Shown here: one piece after another, positions 25,532-33,661 of the stretch | Numbering within the stretch: position 1 is the stretch's first letter | How the letters are laid out: every line of letters starts with the position of its first letter | Assembly: GCF_004022565.1 (NCBI RefSeq) | Contig: NZ_CP022987.1 | Span: forward strand, 124,001-188,000 | Length of the DNA stretch: 64,000 nucleotides | Source: Pollutimonas thiosulfatoxidans | GTDB taxonomy: Bacteria > Pseudomonadota > Gammaproteobacteria > Burkholderiales > Burkholderiaceae_B | Reading direction: 5' to 3' | The notes under the pieces: generated by a model | The model's input: the letters and a program-made list of their open reading frames with translations, nothing else | Database searches by the model: none | What the model was told of the DNA's origin: nothing | Program-made: the position numbers and the translations under genes

Positions 25532-27100
25532 TCAGGCGGCTGGCGCGTTGGCGGGCTGGATGGCGGGCAGGCCGAAGTCTTCCGGAAAGTGCTCCAGCGC
25601 CGACAGGACGGGGTAGGGCGTCATGCCGCCCAGTGCGCATAGCGATCCGGCCAGCATGGTGTCGCACAGATCGCGCAGCAGCATGACTTGTTGTTCGCGC
25701 TGCTGATTGTTGCGAATGTTATGTATGACCTCGGTGCCGCGTACGGCACCGATGCGACAGGGGGTGCATTTGCCGCAGGACTCCACCGCACAGAACTCCA
25801 TGGCGTAGCCGGCCATCTTGGCCATGTCGACGCTGTCATCGAAGGCGACCAGGCCACCGTGGCCTATCATCGCCGAGATGGCCATATAAGCTTCGTAATC
25901 CAGCGGAACATCCCATTGTGACTCGGGCAAGTAAGCGCCCAGCGGCCCGCCCACCTGAACGGCGCGCAGCGGTCGGCCACTGGCGCTGCCGCCGCCGAAG
26001 TCATAAAGCAGTTCGCGCAGGGTCACCCCGAAGGCCTTCTCGACCAGGCCCCCTTGCTTGATATTGCCGGCCAGTTGAAAGGCCAGCGTGCCGGTGGATC
26101 GGCCCACACCATAGTCGCGATAGAAAGCCGCGCCGCGCGCCATAATAATCGGTACGGACGCCAGCGAGATCACGTTGTTAACGACTGTGGGACGGCCGAA
26201 CAAGCCCTTGATGGCCGGCAGTGGAGGTTTGGCGCGCACCAGGCCGCGCTTGCCTTCCAGGCTTTCCAGCAAGGATGTTTCTTCGCCACATATGTAGGCG
26301 CCTGCACCGACGCGCACTTCCAGGTCGAAAGCGCGATCACTGCCAAGAATCTGGCTGCCCAGCCAGCCGGCGCTGCGGGCCGAGGCAATGGCTGCTTGCA
26401 GCGTCGCAATAGCGTAGGGGTATTCGGACCGCACATAGATATAACCGTAGGTGGCTTGAACCGCCAGGCCCGCAATGGCCATGCCTTCGATAAGCGTGTA
26501 GGGGTCTCCTTCCATCAGCATGCGATCAGAAAAAGTACCCGAGTCGCCTTCATCGGCATTGCAGACGATGTATTTTTGGTCGTCACCGGCTGCCAGGACG
26601 GTCTTCCACTTGACACCGGTGGGGAAAGCCGCGCCGCCGCGACCGCGCAAGCCCGATGCCGTGATTTGTTCAACGATGGCTTCGGGCGTCATGGCCAGGG
26701 CCTGTCGCAAGCCTTCCAGGCCGCCGTGCTCTTGATAGTCGGTCAGGGACAGGGGGTCGGTAATGCCGGTGCGTGCGAAGGTCAGCCGCTCTTGGTGCTT
26801 CAAATAGGGGATGTCTTCGGTCAAGCCATGAGCCAGGCGGTGCGCGCCACCTTGCAGCCAGCCGGCATCGAACAGGCCTGCCACATCGTCGGCCTCGACC
26901 GGGCCGTACGCGTATCGTCCCGCCGGCGTTTCCACTTCGACGAAGGTTTCCAGCCAGAGCAAGCCACGCGATCCGTTGCGGACCATTTCTACCTGTAGCC
27001 CGCGTGCCTCGGCTTCATGAGCGACCGCGCGGGCGACGGCGTCAGCCCCAACGGCAATGGCCGCGCTGTCGCGGGGGATGAAGATGCGCTGAGTGCCCAT
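25532..27100 (-). CDS. fdsB: NAD-dependent formate dehydrogenase beta subunit
   Basis: NuoF-like diaphorase subunit that passes electrons from FdsA to NAD+. The 522-residue protein has an N-terminal NuoE/thioredoxin-like domain (about 1-130), the FMN/NADH site SGLRGRGGAAFPTG, CNADEGDSGTFSDR, GAGAYICGEETSLLESLEG, and the 4Fe-4S motif ESCGKCTPCRIG. The ATG at 27100 is used because MGTQRIFIPRD matches family N-termini. The longer open frame upstream is antisense-like sequence within fdsG. The gene starts two bases after the fdsG stop. Confidence 0.96.
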   Translation of the reverse strand: MGTQRIFIPRDSAAIAVGADAVARAVAHEAEARGLQVEMVRNGSRGLLWLETFVEVETPAGRYAYGPVEADDVAGLFDAGWLQGGAHRLAHGLTEDIPYLKHQERLTFARTGITDPLSLTDYQEHGGLEGLRQALAMTPEAIVEQITASGLRGRGGAAFPTGVKWKTVLAAGDDQKYIVCNADEGDSGTFSDRMLMEGDPYTLIEGMAIAGLAVQATYGYIYVRSEYPYAIATLQAAIASARSAGWLGSQILGSDRAFDLEVRVGAGAYICGEETSLLESLEGKRGLVRAKPPLPAIKGLFGRPTVVNNVISLASVPIIMARGAAFYRDYGVGRSTGTLAFQLAGNIKQGGLVEKAFGVTLRELLYDFGGGSASGRPLRAVQVGGPLGAYLPESQWDVPLDYEAYMAISAMIGHGGLVAFDDSVDMAKMAGYAMEFCAVESCGKCTPCRIGAVRGTEVIHNIRNNQQREQQVMLLRDLCDTMLAGSLCALGGMTPYPVLSALEHFPEDFGLPAIQPANAPAA

Positions 27101-27102
27101 GC

Positions 27103-27603
27103 CTATACCCCTTCGGCTTGCAGCAGCCGATCGAGTTTGCCGGCCGTCATGCGGGCGTGTGGCTGTCCGTTGATCATCACGGCGGGCGATTGTGCACAAA
27201 GCCCCAGGCAGTAGACCGGCTCGAGCGTGATCGCGCCGTCGGCTGTCGTTGCATGGAAGCTGCAACCCAGGCGTTGTTGGGCATGATCGGCCAGCTTCTC
27301 GCCGCCCATCGCCTGGCAGGCCTCGGCCCGGCACACTTCCAGCAATACCGTGCCGGCCGGTGTACTGCGCAAGTGCGGATAAAAGCTGATGACGCCGTGG
27401 ATTTCGGCGCGCGATAACTGCAGCCCCTCGGCCAGCACCGGGACGGCGCCGGCCGGTATACAACCCAGGGCGTGCTGCACGGCATGGAGTATGGGCAGCA
27501 GGTTGCCGGGCTGGTCGCGATATTGCTCGATGGCCTGGCATGCAACAGCACGCACGCTATCGTCCGATGGACGGAACTGGCTGGGGTCTGGGGGCGTATG
27601 CAT
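27103..27603 (-). CDS. fdsG: NAD-dependent formate dehydrogenase gamma subunit
   Basis: NuoE-like subunit of 166 residues with a thioredoxin-fold [2Fe-2S] cluster. The ligands come from EVCRAEACQAMG and the downstream EPVYCLGLCA. Its FYPHLRSTPAG segment is also typical of NuoE/FdsG. The ATG at 27603 is supported by AGGAAG at 27608-27613. It is the first gene of fdsGBA-fdhD-fdsD, and the divergent regulator gene begins 156 bases away. Confidence 0.95.
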   Translation of the reverse strand: MHTPPDPSQFRPSDDSVRAVACQAIEQYRDQPGNLLPILHAVQHALGCIPAGAVPVLAEGLQLSRAEIHGVISFYPHLRSTPAGTVLLEVCRAEACQAMGGEKLADHAQQRLGCSFHATTADGAITLEPVYCLGLCAQSPAVMINGQPHARMTAGKLDRLLQAEGV

Positions 27604-27653
27604 GACGCTTCCTTTGGTGGGATCAGGACTATTCTGTCGCAAACATGCAATTG

Positions 27654-27736
27654 TCTGCATATATACTTGTTGTCAGTTTGAGCTAATCTACTCGGCCAGC
27701 GCGTATCATTCAATAGGAACTGTTCTGCATATATGC
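27654..27736. promoter_or_regulatory. Paired direct repeats in fdsG-regulator intergenic region
   Basis: TCTGCATATAT occurs twice in the same orientation, at 27654-27664 and 27724-27734, 70 bases apart. The second copy contains the perfect palindrome GCATATATGC (27727-27736). Both lie between the divergent fdsG and regulator genes, and the second is just upstream of the regulator start. They are likely binding sites for the regulator encoded next door, perhaps joined by a DNA loop. Confidence 0.5.
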
Positions 27737-27759
27737 GCGGCGCCACCGCCAGAGAAGCC

Positions 27760-28872
27760 ATGACATACAAATTCAAGGCCCGATTGAGTTCCGAGTGGGT
27801 ACTGGAGAAACCGTCCGGTACGGTCCTGCCTCTTAGCGAAGTGTTGCGCGTGCTGGCAGCGGTCGATGCCACAGGTAATATCTCGGGCGCATCCCGCGCC
27901 TGCGGCATGTCGTATCGGCATGCCTGGGGCTTGTTGCGCCATGCAGAGAAAGAATTCGAGATGGCACTGATCGAGACCTCGCGACGGCAGGGCACCAAAC
28001 TGACCAATTTCGGCCAACACCTTATCTGGGCCAACAGGCGGCTGGACGCGCGGCTCATGCCGACACTGGAAAGCATGGCCTCCGAGTTGCAGGAAGAACT
28101 CGAGCGGCTATACCCGGAAAGCCAGCCGCGCTTGCGCTTGCACGCCAGCCATGGTTTTGCGGTGGAAGGCCTGATGCAGTTGGCCAATGGCATGGATATG
28201 TCGCCGCTGGAGCTACGCTACCGAACTGCCATCGAAGCCCTGGCATCGCTGGATAGAGGCGAATGCGACCTGGCCGGCTTCCAGGTGCCGGTCGGCGAGT
28301 TCGAGCTGCCTATCCTGAAGCGCTACGGCGAGTGGCTGGATCCGACCCGACACAGATTGATCAATCTTGCCGTGCGCAATACCGGCATGTTCGTCAAGCG
28401 CGACAACCCCAAGCACATCACCTCCGTGGCCGACCTGGTCAATCAGGACGTGCGCTTCGTCAACCGGCAGATCGGCTCCAGTACGCGCTTCCTGGTCGGG
28501 CTGATGCTGGAACAGCTTAATATCGACACCAGCAGGGTGCAGGGATTCGACACCAGCGAGTTCACCCATATGGCGATTGCCGCCCACATTGCCAGCGGCA
28601 TGGCCGATGTCGGCATCGGTGTCGAGACGGCGGCCTGGCGTTGTGGCCTGGCTTTCATACCGCTTGCCAAGGAACGCTATTTCCTGGCCGTGCATCGGGA
28701 CAACCTGGACACCCCGCACATGAGGCGTTTGCTGGACTTGATGAACGGGGTAGAGTATCAAGGCTATGTATCGCAGTTGGTGGGTTACGACGCTACGTTG
28801 ATGGGCCGCGTCGAAACCCTGGAAGAGGCATTCGGGCCAGATTTCGCCCGGGCGCTCCGAGCTGGACGCTGA
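27760..28872 (+). CDS. ModE-like winged-helix regulator with substrate-binding domain
   Basis: A 370-residue one-component regulator. Residues about 1-100 form a ModE/LysR-like winged helix (LPLSEVLRVLAAVDATGNISGASRACGMSYRHAWGLL). Residues about 130-350 form a type 2 periplasmic-binding fold (HASHGFAVEGLMQLA, QIGSSTRFLVGLMLEQL, VGIGVETAAW) like that of PF12727 proteins that bind oxyanions. I place the start at ATG 27760 after AGAGAAG; an in-frame ATG at 27733 is inside the palindrome. It lies between fdsG and moaA, suggesting control of formate dehydrogenase and cofactor genes by formate or molybdate. The ligand is not known. Confidence 0.82.
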   Translation: MTYKFKARLSSEWVLEKPSGTVLPLSEVLRVLAAVDATGNISGASRACGMSYRHAWGLLRHAEKEFEMALIETSRRQGTKLTNFGQHLIWANRRLDARLMPTLESMASELQEELERLYPESQPRLRLHASHGFAVEGLMQLANGMDMSPLELRYRTAIEALASLDRGECDLAGFQVPVGEFELPILKRYGEWLDPTRHRLINLAVRNTGMFVKRDNPKHITSVADLVNQDVRFVNRQIGSSTRFLVGLMLEQLNIDTSRVQGFDTSEFTHMAIAAHIASGMADVGIGVETAAWRCGLAFIPLAKERYFLAVHRDNLDTPHMRRLLDLMNGVEYQGYVSQLVGYDATLMGRVETLEEAFGPDFARALRAGR

Positions 28873-28889
28873 AAGATTAAGATAAGGTC

Positions 28890-29978
28890 ATGAGCAAAGT
28901 CATTTTCCATACCGCAGGGTCCGGACCCGACGCGCAGCCGGGGGCGTCTCGCCCCTTGGGCCCAGCGAAAGATACGCGCGGGCGTCCGCTGCATGACTTG
29001 CGCATCTCGGTCACCGATCGCTGCAATTTCCGATGCACCTATTGCATGCCGCGCGAGGTGTTCGACGCCAACTACAGTTTCATGCCGCATTCGGCCTTGT
29101 TAAGCTTTGAAGAGATCACGCGGGTCGCAGGTGTGGCGGCCCAGTTGGGCGTGCGCAAGCTTCGTCTGACCGGAGGCGAGCCCTTGCTGCGCAAGAACAT
29201 CGAGACGCTGATCGCCATGCTGGCGCAATTGCGTACGCCTGATGGCATGCCGCTTGATATAACGCTGACCACCAACGGCACATTGCTGGCCAAGAAAGCC
29301 AGGGTATTGAAAGAGGCCGGCCTAAGCCGCGTCACTGTCAGCCTGGACTCCCTGGACGACGCGTTGTTCGCCCGCATGAGCGACAGCCAGGTCAGCCCCG
29401 CCACGGTGCTGCATGGCATCGAGGCGGCGGCCGAGGCGGGCTTGGCACCAGTCAAAGTCAACATGGTCGTGCGCAAAGGTTTGAACGACCAGCAGATCAT
29501 CCCCATGGCGCGGCGCTTTCGCCATTCCGGCCACGTGCTGCGCTTCATTGAGTTCATGGATGTAGGCAGCACCAACGGCTGGAACATGGATGAAGTCATT
29601 ACAGGCGCCGAAATACTGCAGCGCATCCACGCCGAGTTCCCCGTCGTGTCTTTGCAGGCCGACTACCGTGGCGAGGTGGCAGCGCGCTGGCGCTATGAAG
29701 ACGGCGGCGGCGAGGTCGGTGTGATCACCAGTGTGTCCCAGCCCTTCTGCGGCGACTGTACCCGCGCACGCCTGTCGCCAGAAGGCCGGTTGTTCCTGTG
29801 CCTGTTTGCCACGCAAGGCCATGATCTTCGAGGCCTGATACGCAGCGGCGCTTCCGATCAGGACATCGCGGCGCGCATGGCCGGCATCTGGTCGGTTCGC
29901 GATGACAACTATTCCGAGATTCGGGGGCGCGCAACGGTCGCGCGCAAGAAGATCGAAATGAGCTATATCGGCGGATGA
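28890..29978 (+). CDS. moaA: GTP 3',8-cyclase MoaA
   Basis: Radical SAM enzyme for the first step of molybdenum cofactor synthesis. The N-terminal cluster motif is CNFRCTYC. The C-terminal GTP-binding cluster is FCGDCTRARLSPEGRLFLC, with spacing C-x2-C-x13-C. The conserved terminal Gly-Gly (SYIGG) is present. At 362 residues it is slightly longer than the family because of a Gly/Pro-rich N-terminal tail (about 25 residues). It starts 17 bases after the regulator and overlaps mobA by four bases. Confidence 0.97.
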   Translation: MSKVIFHTAGSGPDAQPGASRPLGPAKDTRGRPLHDLRISVTDRCNFRCTYCMPREVFDANYSFMPHSALLSFEEITRVAGVAAQLGVRKLRLTGGEPLLRKNIETLIAMLAQLRTPDGMPLDITLTTNGTLLAKKARVLKEAGLSRVTVSLDSLDDALFARMSDSQVSPATVLHGIEAAAEAGLAPVKVNMVVRKGLNDQQIIPMARRFRHSGHVLRFIEFMDVGSTNGWNMDEVITGAEILQRIHAEFPVVSLQADYRGEVAARWRYEDGGGEVGVITSVSQPFCGDCTRARLSPEGRLFLCLFATQGHDLRGLIRSGASDQDIAARMAGIWSVRDDNYSEIRGRATVARKKIEMSYIGG

Positions 29979-30601
29979 TTCCCCCTGCTGTCGCTACCGG
30001 TCTGATACTCGCCGGCGGGCGCGCGCGGCGGATGCAATCCCCCCTTCTTGCCGGCGCCGGTACGGCCGAAGAAAAAGGCTTGCTGATGCTGAACGGAGAG
30101 CCGCTGGTCGCACATGCGCATCGTTTCCTGGCGCCTCGCGTGGGTACCGTGCTGGTTAGCGCAAACCGTCATCAGGAGCGCTATGCAGCTTATGGCAAGG
30201 TTATCAGCGACGACCAGAGCTGGGGCGACGATGCGGGGCCTTTGGTCGGTGTCGCTACGGCGCTGCGCCACATCGACACGCCGTGGATAGTCGTGCTTCC
30301 TGTGGATGTGATTCGTTTACCACCCGACCTAATCGGCCGCCTGGCGCAGGCACTTGATCAGTCCGCTGCGCTTATTGCGTATGCGACAACCGCTACTCGC
30401 GGCCATCCCTTATGCATGGTCGTCCACGCCAGCCTGATGTCATCGCTGGGCGACTTCCTGAGCGGCGGTGATCGCAAGGTGGGCCTGTGGCAATCACTCC
30501 ATCAGGCGGTCCCCGTCCTGTTTCCCGATGACGCCCACGCATTCTTCAACATCAACACGCCGGACGACCTGGCTTACGCCAACCAGCTTTGCAAGTCGTA
30601 G
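29975..30601 (+). CDS. mobA: Molybdenum cofactor guanylyltransferase MobA
   Basis: Adds GMP to molybdopterin to form the guanine dinucleotide cofactor used by DMSO-reductase-type enzymes such as FdsA. The 208-residue protein starts with the nucleotide site LILAGGRARRM. Unlike typical MobA, about ten extra residues lie between this and the conserved Lys (AEEKGLLMLNGEPL). Later motifs are GPLVGVATAL, LPVDVIRLPPDL and the C-terminal FFNINTPDDL. It overlaps moaA by four bases (ATGA) and overlaps the convergent moeA by 28 bases. Confidence 0.9.
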   Translation: MIPPAVATGLILAGGRARRMQSPLLAGAGTAEEKGLLMLNGEPLVAHAHRFLAPRVGTVLVSANRHQERYAAYGKVISDDQSWGDDAGPLVGVATALRHIDTPWIVVLPVDVIRLPPDLIGRLAQALDQSAALIAYATTATRGHPLCMVVHASLMSSLGDFLSGGDRKVGLWQSLHQAVPVLFPDDAHAFFNINTPDDLAYANQLCKS

Positions 30602-31779
30602 TAGGCGACCACGTCGCCGTCATTGACTTGGGTGGCGGGCGGTATGCGGGCCAGACCGGTCGCCCAGGGCAGCGAGCTCATGATGCCGGAGCCTTGTTGA
30701 GGATGCGGCGTCAAAGCGGGCAGCCCGGCGCGGTCGTGGGCTGCCTGTACACGCAAAAACTCTTCGCGCTTTTCGTACAGGGGATCGGGGGTGACGATGC
30801 GTCCGTATTGAACCGCAGGCATGATGGTCGAACGCCCCTGCATCTGGCGGATCAGCGGCGTGACCAGCAAGGTGAACACGGCAAATGCCGACACCGGATT
30901 GCCCGGCAGGCAGACGATGGTCTTTTCTTGTGCCGTGGCCAGTGCCACCGGTTTGCCCGGCTTCATGCATACCCGCCATAGATCCAAAGTGCCCCCCAGT
31001 TGTTCGATGGCTGGTTTGACGAGGTCTTTGTCGCCGACAGAGACGCCACCTACCGTCAGCACCAGGTCGCATTCCGCCAGCAATGTCGAGAACGCTGATT
31101 CAAGCGACTCCATGGTGTCCTGAGCGTGCAACACATGCCGAACCCGCACGCCCATGGCTTGGGCCAGCGCGGCCAGCATGGGGCCGTTGGCGTTATAGAT
31201 TTGTTCTTCGCTGCGCGGCTGGCCTGCCGGTACCAGTTCGTCGCCAGTGGTTAATATGCCGATGTTAAGCGGCGCATAAACGGTGACCTCGGCGTAGCCT
31301 TGCGATGCCAACAGTGCTATTTGTGCTGCGCCCAGTACGGTGCCTTTGGCGAAAAGCTGGTCGCCGGCGCGTACGTCTTCGCCGCGCAATCGCACATGGG
31401 CACCGCGCACCGGAATGTGCCGGAACTGCAGCATGTTATCGGCTTCGACCGTGTCTTCCTGCATGACGACCGTGTCGGCGCCTTCCGGCATGAGGCTGCC
31501 GGTAAACAGCCTGATGGTTTTTCCAGCTTGTAGCGCCTCTGGAAGCTCGCCCGCGTAACAGCGTTGCTGCACAGGCAGAACGCATTCTGGGGCGTAGTCG
31601 GCATACCGTAACGCATAGCCGTCCATGGCGCTGTTGTCCGCCGGTGGGAGGTCTTGTGTGGCGAAAAGAGTTTGTCCAAGTACGCGTCCGTAGGCGTCGT
31701 TCAAGGAACAGGCTTCGGTGATGCTGGGCGGTTTGCCGGCTGCAGCCAGGCGCGACTGGGCGACGTCGAAATCAAGCAT
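30574..31779 (-). CDS. moeA: Molybdopterin molybdenumtransferase MoeA
   Basis: Inserts molybdate into adenylylated molybdopterin. The 401-residue protein has the N-terminal LPPADNSAMDGYALRYADY, SLMPEGADTVVMQED, the GILTTGDEL and IYNANGPML substrate motifs, VGGVSVGDKD, and VCLPGNPVSAFAVF. The ATG at 31779 overlaps the moaB stop by eight bases; a GTG at 31791 is an alternative start. It is the last gene of the minus-strand moaC-D-E-B-moeA run and overlaps the convergent mobA by 28 bases. Confidence 0.95.
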   Translation of the reverse strand: MLDFDVAQSRLAAAGKPPSITEACSLNDAYGRVLGQTLFATQDLPPADNSAMDGYALRYADYAPECVLPVQQRCYAGELPEALQAGKTIRLFTGSLMPEGADTVVMQEDTVEADNMLQFRHIPVRGAHVRLRGEDVRAGDQLFAKGTVLGAAQIALLASQGYAEVTVYAPLNIGILTTGDELVPAGQPRSEEQIYNANGPMLAALAQAMGVRVRHVLHAQDTMESLESAFSTLLAECDLVLTVGGVSVGDKDLVKPAIEQLGGTLDLWRVCMKPGKPVALATAQEKTIVCLPGNPVSAFAVFTLLVTPLIRQMQGRSTIMPAVQYGRIVTPDPLYEKREEFLRVQAAHDRAGLPALTPHPQQGSGIMSSLPWATGLARIPPATQVNDGDVVAYYDLQSWLA

Positions 31780-32293
31780 GGTGGTAATCACTGGCGAAGT
31801 TGCAGGGTCGGTGGGTGCTGTCGAGTTGTTCCCGGAGTATGCCTTCCCAGGCCGTCTTGCAGGCTGACGTGGACCCGGGCATGCAGAAGACCAGGGTCTC
31901 GTTGGCAACGCCTGCGAAGGCCTCGGATTGCAATGCCGAGCTGCCGATGTCCCGATAGGACAACTGCCGGAAAAGCTCGCCAAAACCGGTAATAAGCTGG
32001 TCCAGCAGCGGCGTGATGGCGGCTACCGTGGACTTTTGATGCGAGTAGCCAGTGCCGCCGTTGGTCAGGATCACTTGCACGGCATCGTCGGCTATCCAGT
32101 CGCTGATGATTCTCCGAATTCCGTAAAGGTTGCCGGGGACGATGGCGCGGGCGGTGCATTGGTGGCCGGCCGCAGCCAGCGATGCTGCAAGATAGTCGCC
32201 CGAACTGTCGCTATCCGCCGTACGCGTGTCTGATATGGTCAGCACGGCACATCGCAATGCGATGGCGGGCGCATCGGTCCTGGCTTTACTCAT
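31772..32293 (-). CDS. moaB: Molybdopterin adenylyltransferase-type protein MoaB
   Basis: A MogA/MoaB-fold protein of 173 residues that adenylylates molybdopterin before molybdenum insertion, or acts as its paralogue. Motifs seen are VLTISDTRTADSDSSGDYL near the start, the substrate loop ILTNGGTGYSHQKSTVAAI, and FCMPGSTSACKTAWEGIL. It overlaps moaE by four bases upstream and moeA by eight bases downstream, so translation of the three genes is probably coupled. Confidence 0.93.
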   Translation of the reverse strand: MSKARTDAPAIALRCAVLTISDTRTADSDSSGDYLAASLAAAGHQCTARAIVPGNLYGIRRIISDWIADDAVQVILTNGGTGYSHQKSTVAAITPLLDQLITGFGELFRQLSYRDIGSSALQSEAFAGVANETLVFCMPGSTSACKTAWEGILREQLDSTHRPCNFASDYHHA

Positions 32294-32766
32294 GATTGTT
32301 TTGGCTCCTGGGGTTCATCCCATAGGCTGGTCTTTTGCGCGTCGGCGTCGCGCTGTTGTACCCAAAATCGTTCGCCGCTGGCGAGTGTTTCGCGCTTCCA
32401 GAAGGGCGCCCGCGTCTTCAGGGCGTCGATGATGTACTCGCAAGCGCGGAAGGCATCTGTCCGGTGGGCGCTTGCTACGCCCACGAAGACGATCTGGTCG
32501 GCATTATGCAATTCGCCCACGCGATGCACCACCAGGCACTCGTGGATGTTCCAGCGCGATTGAGCCGTGGCGCACAGGGCTTCGATTTCGCGCTCACACA
32601 TGCCGGGGTAGTGCTCCAGGAACAGCGACTGGGTAGGGGTGTCTTCGGCGTAGTCGCGAACATAGCCCGTAAAGCTAACCACCGCACCGGCCTTGCCGGC
32701 GCCACGCTGCCGCAATTCTTCCAGCAATGAAGCTGTGTCGAAGTCGTCTTCCTGCACAATGACCAT
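32290..32766 (-). CDS. moaE: Molybdopterin synthase catalytic subunit MoaE
   Basis: Large subunit of molybdopterin synthase, which makes the dithiolene from precursor Z with sulfur from MoaD thiocarboxylate. The 158-residue protein shows AGAVVSFTGYVRD, LEHYPGMCEREIEAL, VHRVGELHNADQIVFVGV, and the active-site Lys segment KTRAPFWKRET. It lies three bases after moaD and overlaps moaB by four bases. Confidence 0.96.
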   Translation of the reverse strand: MVIVQEDDFDTASLLEELRQRGAGKAGAVVSFTGYVRDYAEDTPTQSLFLEHYPGMCEREIEALCATAQSRWNIHECLVVHRVGELHNADQIVFVGVASAHRTDAFRACEYIIDALKTRAPFWKRETLASGERFWVQQRDADAQKTSLWDEPQEPKQS

Positions 32767-32769
32767 GTC

Positions 32770-33024
32770 TTAGCCCCCGGTAACGGGTTCGAACACGGCG
32801 ACTTCATCGCCCGGCTGTATGACGGTGTCTTGCGCTACATGAAATTGATTGATGGCAAGTTTCAGGCGACTGACCGAACCGAGCTGTGGATAGCGCTGCG
32901 CCAGGGCGGCCAGCCATTGCGTGCCGCTGATTGCTTGCGGCAAGGGCCAGTCTTCTTCCCGAACTTGCGTAAGCTCTGCCACTTGGGCGAAGTACCTCAC
33001 CTTAATCGTCGTTGCGCCATTCAC
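32770..33024 (-). CDS. moaD: Molybdopterin synthase sulfur carrier subunit MoaD
   Basis: Ubiquitin-fold sulfur carrier of 84 residues ending in the required Gly-Gly (EPVTGG), which is activated as a thiocarboxylate. KVRYFAQVAELTQ and IQPGDEVAVFEPVTGG are typical. Its start overlaps the moaC 3' end by 23 bases, and moaE follows three bases later. Confidence 0.95.
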   Translation of the reverse strand: MNGATTIKVRYFAQVAELTQVREEDWPLPQAISGTQWLAALAQRYPQLGSVSRLKLAINQFHVAQDTVIQPGDEVAVFEPVTGG

Positions 33025-33502
33025 CGCTTTTACCTCCTGATTTATAGCGTAGCTTTATCTGCTCGAGCACGATGCCCTTGTCGGCCGCCTTGCACATATC
33101 GTAAATGGTAAGCGCCGCGATGCTGCAGGCAGTCATGGCTTCCATTTCGACGCCGGTCTTGTAATCGGTGCGACAGGTGGCGCGCACCGTAATCGTGTAG
33201 TCGGTGTCGTTCGTGAAAAATTCGATGCCCACAAAACTGAGCGGCAGACTGTGGCACAAGGGAATGAGGTCGGCGCAGCGCTTGGCAGCCAGCACGCCCG
33301 CAATACGCGCGGTGTTGAGCACATCGCCTTTGGCGTTCTGCTGTGCAGACAGCAGGGCATAGGCCTCCGAACTCATGCGGATGCGCCCTTCAGCAACTGC
33401 CGTACGGGCGGTAGCTGTTTTATTGCTGACGTCCACCATACGGGCCTGGCCGGATTCGTCGATGTGCGTGAGTACGGGGTTGTCCATAGTGGCGTTGCTC
33501 AT
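33002..33502 (-). CDS. moaC: Cyclic pyranopterin monophosphate synthase MoaC
   Basis: Converts the MoaA product to cyclic pyranopterin monophosphate. The 166-residue protein has MVDVSNKTATARTAVAEG, the active-site region AAKRCADLIPLCHSLPL, and VEMEAMTACSIAALTIYDMCKA. The ATG at 33502 is chosen over a longer frame because family homology (HIDESGQARMVDVS) starts shortly after it. It is the first gene of moaC-D-E-B-moeA and is divergent from the peroxiredoxin gene. Confidence 0.96.
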   Translation of the reverse strand: MSNATMDNPVLTHIDESGQARMVDVSNKTATARTAVAEGRIRMSSEAYALLSAQQNAKGDVLNTARIAGVLAAKRCADLIPLCHSLPLSFVGIEFFTNDTDYTITVRATCRTDYKTGVEMEAMTACSIAALTIYDMCKAADKGIVLEQIKLRYKSGGKSGEWRNDD

Positions 33503-33614
33503 GTGGAAACGATTGCAGGGCAGGTGATTAACTATCATATACGCAATGCGCCTGAGCTGACACGGACCCTTGTCGCGGTGGTGTAGCCTGATAGTCGTAT
33601 GATTAGGGTTTCCT

Positions 33615-33638
33615 GGCGCCGTTCGCGGCGCCTTTATT
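33615..33638 (+). terminator. UUCG-loop hairpin with T-rich tail in peroxiredoxin leader
   Basis: GGCGCCG (33615-33621), TTCG loop, CGGCGCC (33626-33632), then TTTATT. This is a very stable seven-pair stem with a UUCG tetraloop and looks like an intrinsic terminator, but no plus-strand gene lies before it. It ends 29 bases ahead of the peroxiredoxin ATG, so it would lie in that gene's leader as an attenuator or RNA-stabilising element. Confidence 0.5.
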
Positions 33639-33661
33639 GACTTTTCTACCTGGAGAGCGCG

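Noticed and set aside
27101..27541. N-terminal extension of fdsB to give 669 residues
   Set aside because: The extra part overlaps fdsG in another frame and does not match FdsB; the MGTQRIFIPRD start two bases after fdsG is natural.
27603..28890. Molybdenum cofactor riboswitch before moaA
   Set aside because: The gap before moaA is only 17 bases, and I see no matching fold upstream of moaC.
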